A stretch of 16,381 nt of DNA, from the NCBI GenBank assembly GCA_045544515.1, contig JAZPZD010000016.1, forward strand, positions 1 to 16,381, written 5' to 3'. A program made the position numbers and the translations under genes. This document shows positions 14,979 to 16,381 of this stretch, one piece after another. Numbering within the stretch: the stretch's first letter is position 1; each line of letters opens with the position of its first letter. The notes under the pieces were generated by a model that made no database searches, was not told the origin of the DNA, and saw only the letters and a list, made by a program, of their open reading frames with translations. The stretch is from RGIG8748 sp045544515 (GTDB lineage: Bacteria; Bacillota; Clostridia; UMGS1810).

Positions 14979-15024
14979 ATAGCATATGTGAAAGAATTAT
15001 TTTCTTTTGCATATGCTATTTTTT
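14979..15024 (+). terminator. Long-stem terminator right of the tRNA fragment
   Basis: ATAGCATATG-TG-AAAGAA (14979-14996) pairs with TTCTTT-TG-CATATGCTAT (15002-15019), 18 bp with two G-U pairs in the RNA, a 5-nt loop and a six-T tail (15019-15024). The tail favours the plus strand, although no gene lies just upstream on that strand. It may shield ktrB from trkH read-through, or be the end of an inserted segment. Confidence 0.7.
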
Positions 15025-15094
15025 AGCCAATATCAAAAAGGGTAATATGCAAATGCAATATTCTTGTTTTAAAATACATGTTAGTCTTTTTTGT

Positions 15095-15133
15095 CTTAAT
15101 GCAATCTTAATGCGGATATTCAACCGTTAATGC
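15095..15133 (+). promoter_or_regulatory. Direct-repeat operator candidate upstream of ktrB
   Basis: Three copies of TTAATGC lie in the same direction: within CTTAATGC 15095-15102, CTTAATGC 15106-15113 and GTTAATGC 15126-15133. The first two are 11 bp apart, about one helical turn, and the third is 20 bp further and reaches the -35 region. This spacing resembles OmpR/PhoB-type response regulator sites, such as the PhoP TTAACA repeats with 11-bp period. The regulator is not identified. Confidence 0.5.
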
Positions 15134-15150
15134 CATCTTAAAATATATTA

Positions 15151-15159
15151 TGATACAAT
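15151..15159 (+). promoter_or_regulatory. Extended -10 promoter of ktrB with weak -35
   Basis: TGATACAAT (TG, one base, TACAAT at 15154-15159) is an extended -10. The matching -35 position (about 15131-15136, TGCCAT) is poor and partly covered by the third TTAATGC repeat, as expected for an activator-dependent promoter. Confidence 0.55.
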
Positions 15160-15199
15160 GATAATAGAAAAAAGATACACTTGATTGGTGGTTTTGATT

Positions 15200-16381
15200 A
15201 TGGATGCAAAAATAAAGAAGCATTTGTCTTCTTCTCAGATAATAATATTCGGTTTTGCAGGAGCAATAATATTAGGCACAATTCTTTTAATGCTTCCGAT
15301 ATCGTCAGCAAGCGGAAATATGACACCCTTTTCAGACGCACTCTTTACATCAACATCTGCGGTGTGTGTAACAGGGCTTGTGGTACATGACACAGCAACG
15401 CACTGGTCAATGTTCGGGCAGTTTATAATCCTTTTGCTTATTCAGGTTGGAGGTCTTGGAATTGTAACCTTGTCTGTTGCAATGGCGATGCTTGCAGGAA
15501 GAAAAATAAGTCTTATGCAAAGAAGCACATTGCAGGATGCAATATCCGCACCAAAGGTCGGCGGAATTGTAAGGCTCACAGGATTTATTCTTAAAACAAC
15601 ATTCTTAATTGAGCTTATAGGTGCATTTTTACTTTCAACAGTATTTTGCAAAGAGTTTGGGTTAAAAGGTGTATGGCTCGGCATCTTCCATTCAGTTTCG
15701 GCATTTTGCAATGCAGGATTTGACCTGATGGGAACAAAAACTCCGTTCTCATCCCTTACATCATATTCTGCACAGCCTTTAATAAATGCGGTTATAATGC
15801 TTCTCATTATCATAGGCGGTATTGGTTTTCTTGTATGGGAAGATGTAAAGACAAATAAACACCATATTAAGAAATACCGTATGCAGACAAAGGTAGTATT
15901 ATCAGCCACACTCTTTTTAATAATGCTACCATCAATATATTTTTACTATGCAGAGTTTAATGAATTGCCACTAAACGAAAGAATATTAAATTCAATGTTT
16001 CAGTCAGTAACGCCAAGAACAGCGGGATTTAATACGATAGACTTAACAAAGATAAGCGGAATCGGTCAAGTGATTACAATTATCCTGATGCTGATTGGCG
16101 GTTCGCCCGGTTCAACAGCAGGCGGTATGAAAACAACAACGGCAGCAGTGCTTATATTTTCTGCAATATCAGTATTCAGAAAGAAAGATGATGTTGAATG
16201 CTTTGGCAGAAGAATTGCGGATTCAACACTTAAAAATGCAGCAGCAATACTTCTAATGTATCTCTTGCTATTCCTTACGGGCGGTCTTATCATAAGCGGA
16301 ATTGAAAATCTTCCGTTGATGGATTGTTTGTTTGAATCGGCATCGGCAATAGGAACTGTAGGACTTACTCTTGGAATTACA
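15200..16381 (+). CDS. ktrB: Ktr potassium channel subunit KtrB, cut by the window end
   Basis: 394 residues of a Trk/Ktr/HKT-superfamily membrane protein, missing only the C-terminal end. The KtrB signature TSTSAVCVTGLVVHDTATHW (50-69) holds pore loop 1. Loop 2 is HSVSAFCNAGFDL (164-176), loop 3 QSVTPRTAGFNTIDL (268-282), and loop 4 ESASAIGTVGLTLG ends at the window edge. The intramembrane gating loop GGSPGSTAGGMKTTT (300-314) is present. The sequence is clearly KtrB-type, not a copy of the neighbouring TrkH. ATG 15200 follows GGTGG (15187-15191) by 8 nt. It should be a potassium or sodium-coupled potassium uptake pore needing a KtrA RCK subunit; none is seen before it, so ktrA may lie downstream. 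Confidence 0.93.
   Translation, partial: MDAKIKKHLSSSQIIIFGFAGAIILGTILLMLPISSASGNMTPFSDALFTSTSAVCVTGLVVHDTATHWSMFGQFIILLLIQVGGLGIVTLSVAMAMLAGRKISLMQRSTLQDAISAPKVGGIVRLTGFILKTTFLIELIGAFLLSTVFCKEFGLKGVWLGIFHSVSAFCNAGFDLMGTKTPFSSLTSYSAQPLINAVIMLLIIIGGIGFLVWEDVKTNKHHIKKYRMQTKVVLSATLFLIMLPSIYFYYAEFNELPLNERILNSMFQSVTPRTAGFNTIDLTKISGIGQVITIILMLIGGSPGSTAGGMKTTTAAVLIFSAISVFRKKDDVECFGRRIADSTLKNAAAILLMYLLLFLTGGLIISGIENLPLMDCLFESASAIGTVGLTLGIT

Noticed and set aside
14921..14990. A complete tRNA gene, or one with an intron
   Set aside because: The 5' acceptor strand, D arm and 5' anticodon stem were not found next to the fragment or within the following 200 bases.

Overview
The window reads as chromosomal DNA from a low-GC, spore-forming member of the Clostridia (Firmicutes). 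The evidence is a forespore sigma factor gene (sigG) behind a sigma-F-type promoter, a T-box riboswitch, sigma-A promoters close to TTGACA-N17-TATAAT, AGGAGG-type ribosome binding sites, some TTG/GTG starts, and U-tailed hairpin terminators. I cannot name a species. No CRISPR array, prophage or insertion sequence is visible.

Layout. 1-213: intergenic, with a strong leftward promoter. 214-4470: a leucine T-box operon with two unusual genes. The first encodes a 2-isopropylmalate-synthase homologue whose catalytic and metal-binding residues are replaced while its C-terminal leucine-binding domain is kept. The second encodes a fusion of a sugar-phosphate-isomerase-like TIM barrel, also lacking most metal ligands, to a complete acyl-CoA synthetase. 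4469-8390: a peptide-use block: PepD-type dipeptidase, OPT-family oligopeptide transporter and a PqqD-like small protein. 8383-10780 (minus): metF, a decayed oxidoreductase remnant and a SAM-dependent methyltransferase. 10891-11783 (minus): sigG. 11810-14673 (plus): trkA-trkH potassium uptake operon. 14674-15199: a dense non-coding segment with a mosaic of small hairpins, an 18-19 bp perfect terminator, the 3' half of a tRNA-Leu(UAG) gene, another long terminator and a set of direct repeats. 15200-end: ktrB, a second potassium channel subunit, cut by the window edge.

How the genes fit together. The T-box specifier (CUC) and its UGGU bulge both fit uncharged tRNA-Leu, so the first operon should be induced by leucine starvation. 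Its first product keeps a leucine-binding domain, so leucine may be sensed twice, at RNA and protein level, around an acyl-CoA-forming enzyme. A plausible but unproven reading is activation of a branched-chain acid such as isovalerate for leucine synthesis. PepD and OPT form a small-peptide import and hydrolysis pair. TrkAH and KtrB are two potassium uptake systems, separated by a tRNA 3' fragment that may be the scar or end of an integrated element.

The strongest candidate for an undescribed system is the leucine T-box operon of two pseudo-enzyme TIM barrels plus an acyl-CoA synthetase. The second is the hairpin mosaic at 14705-14877.
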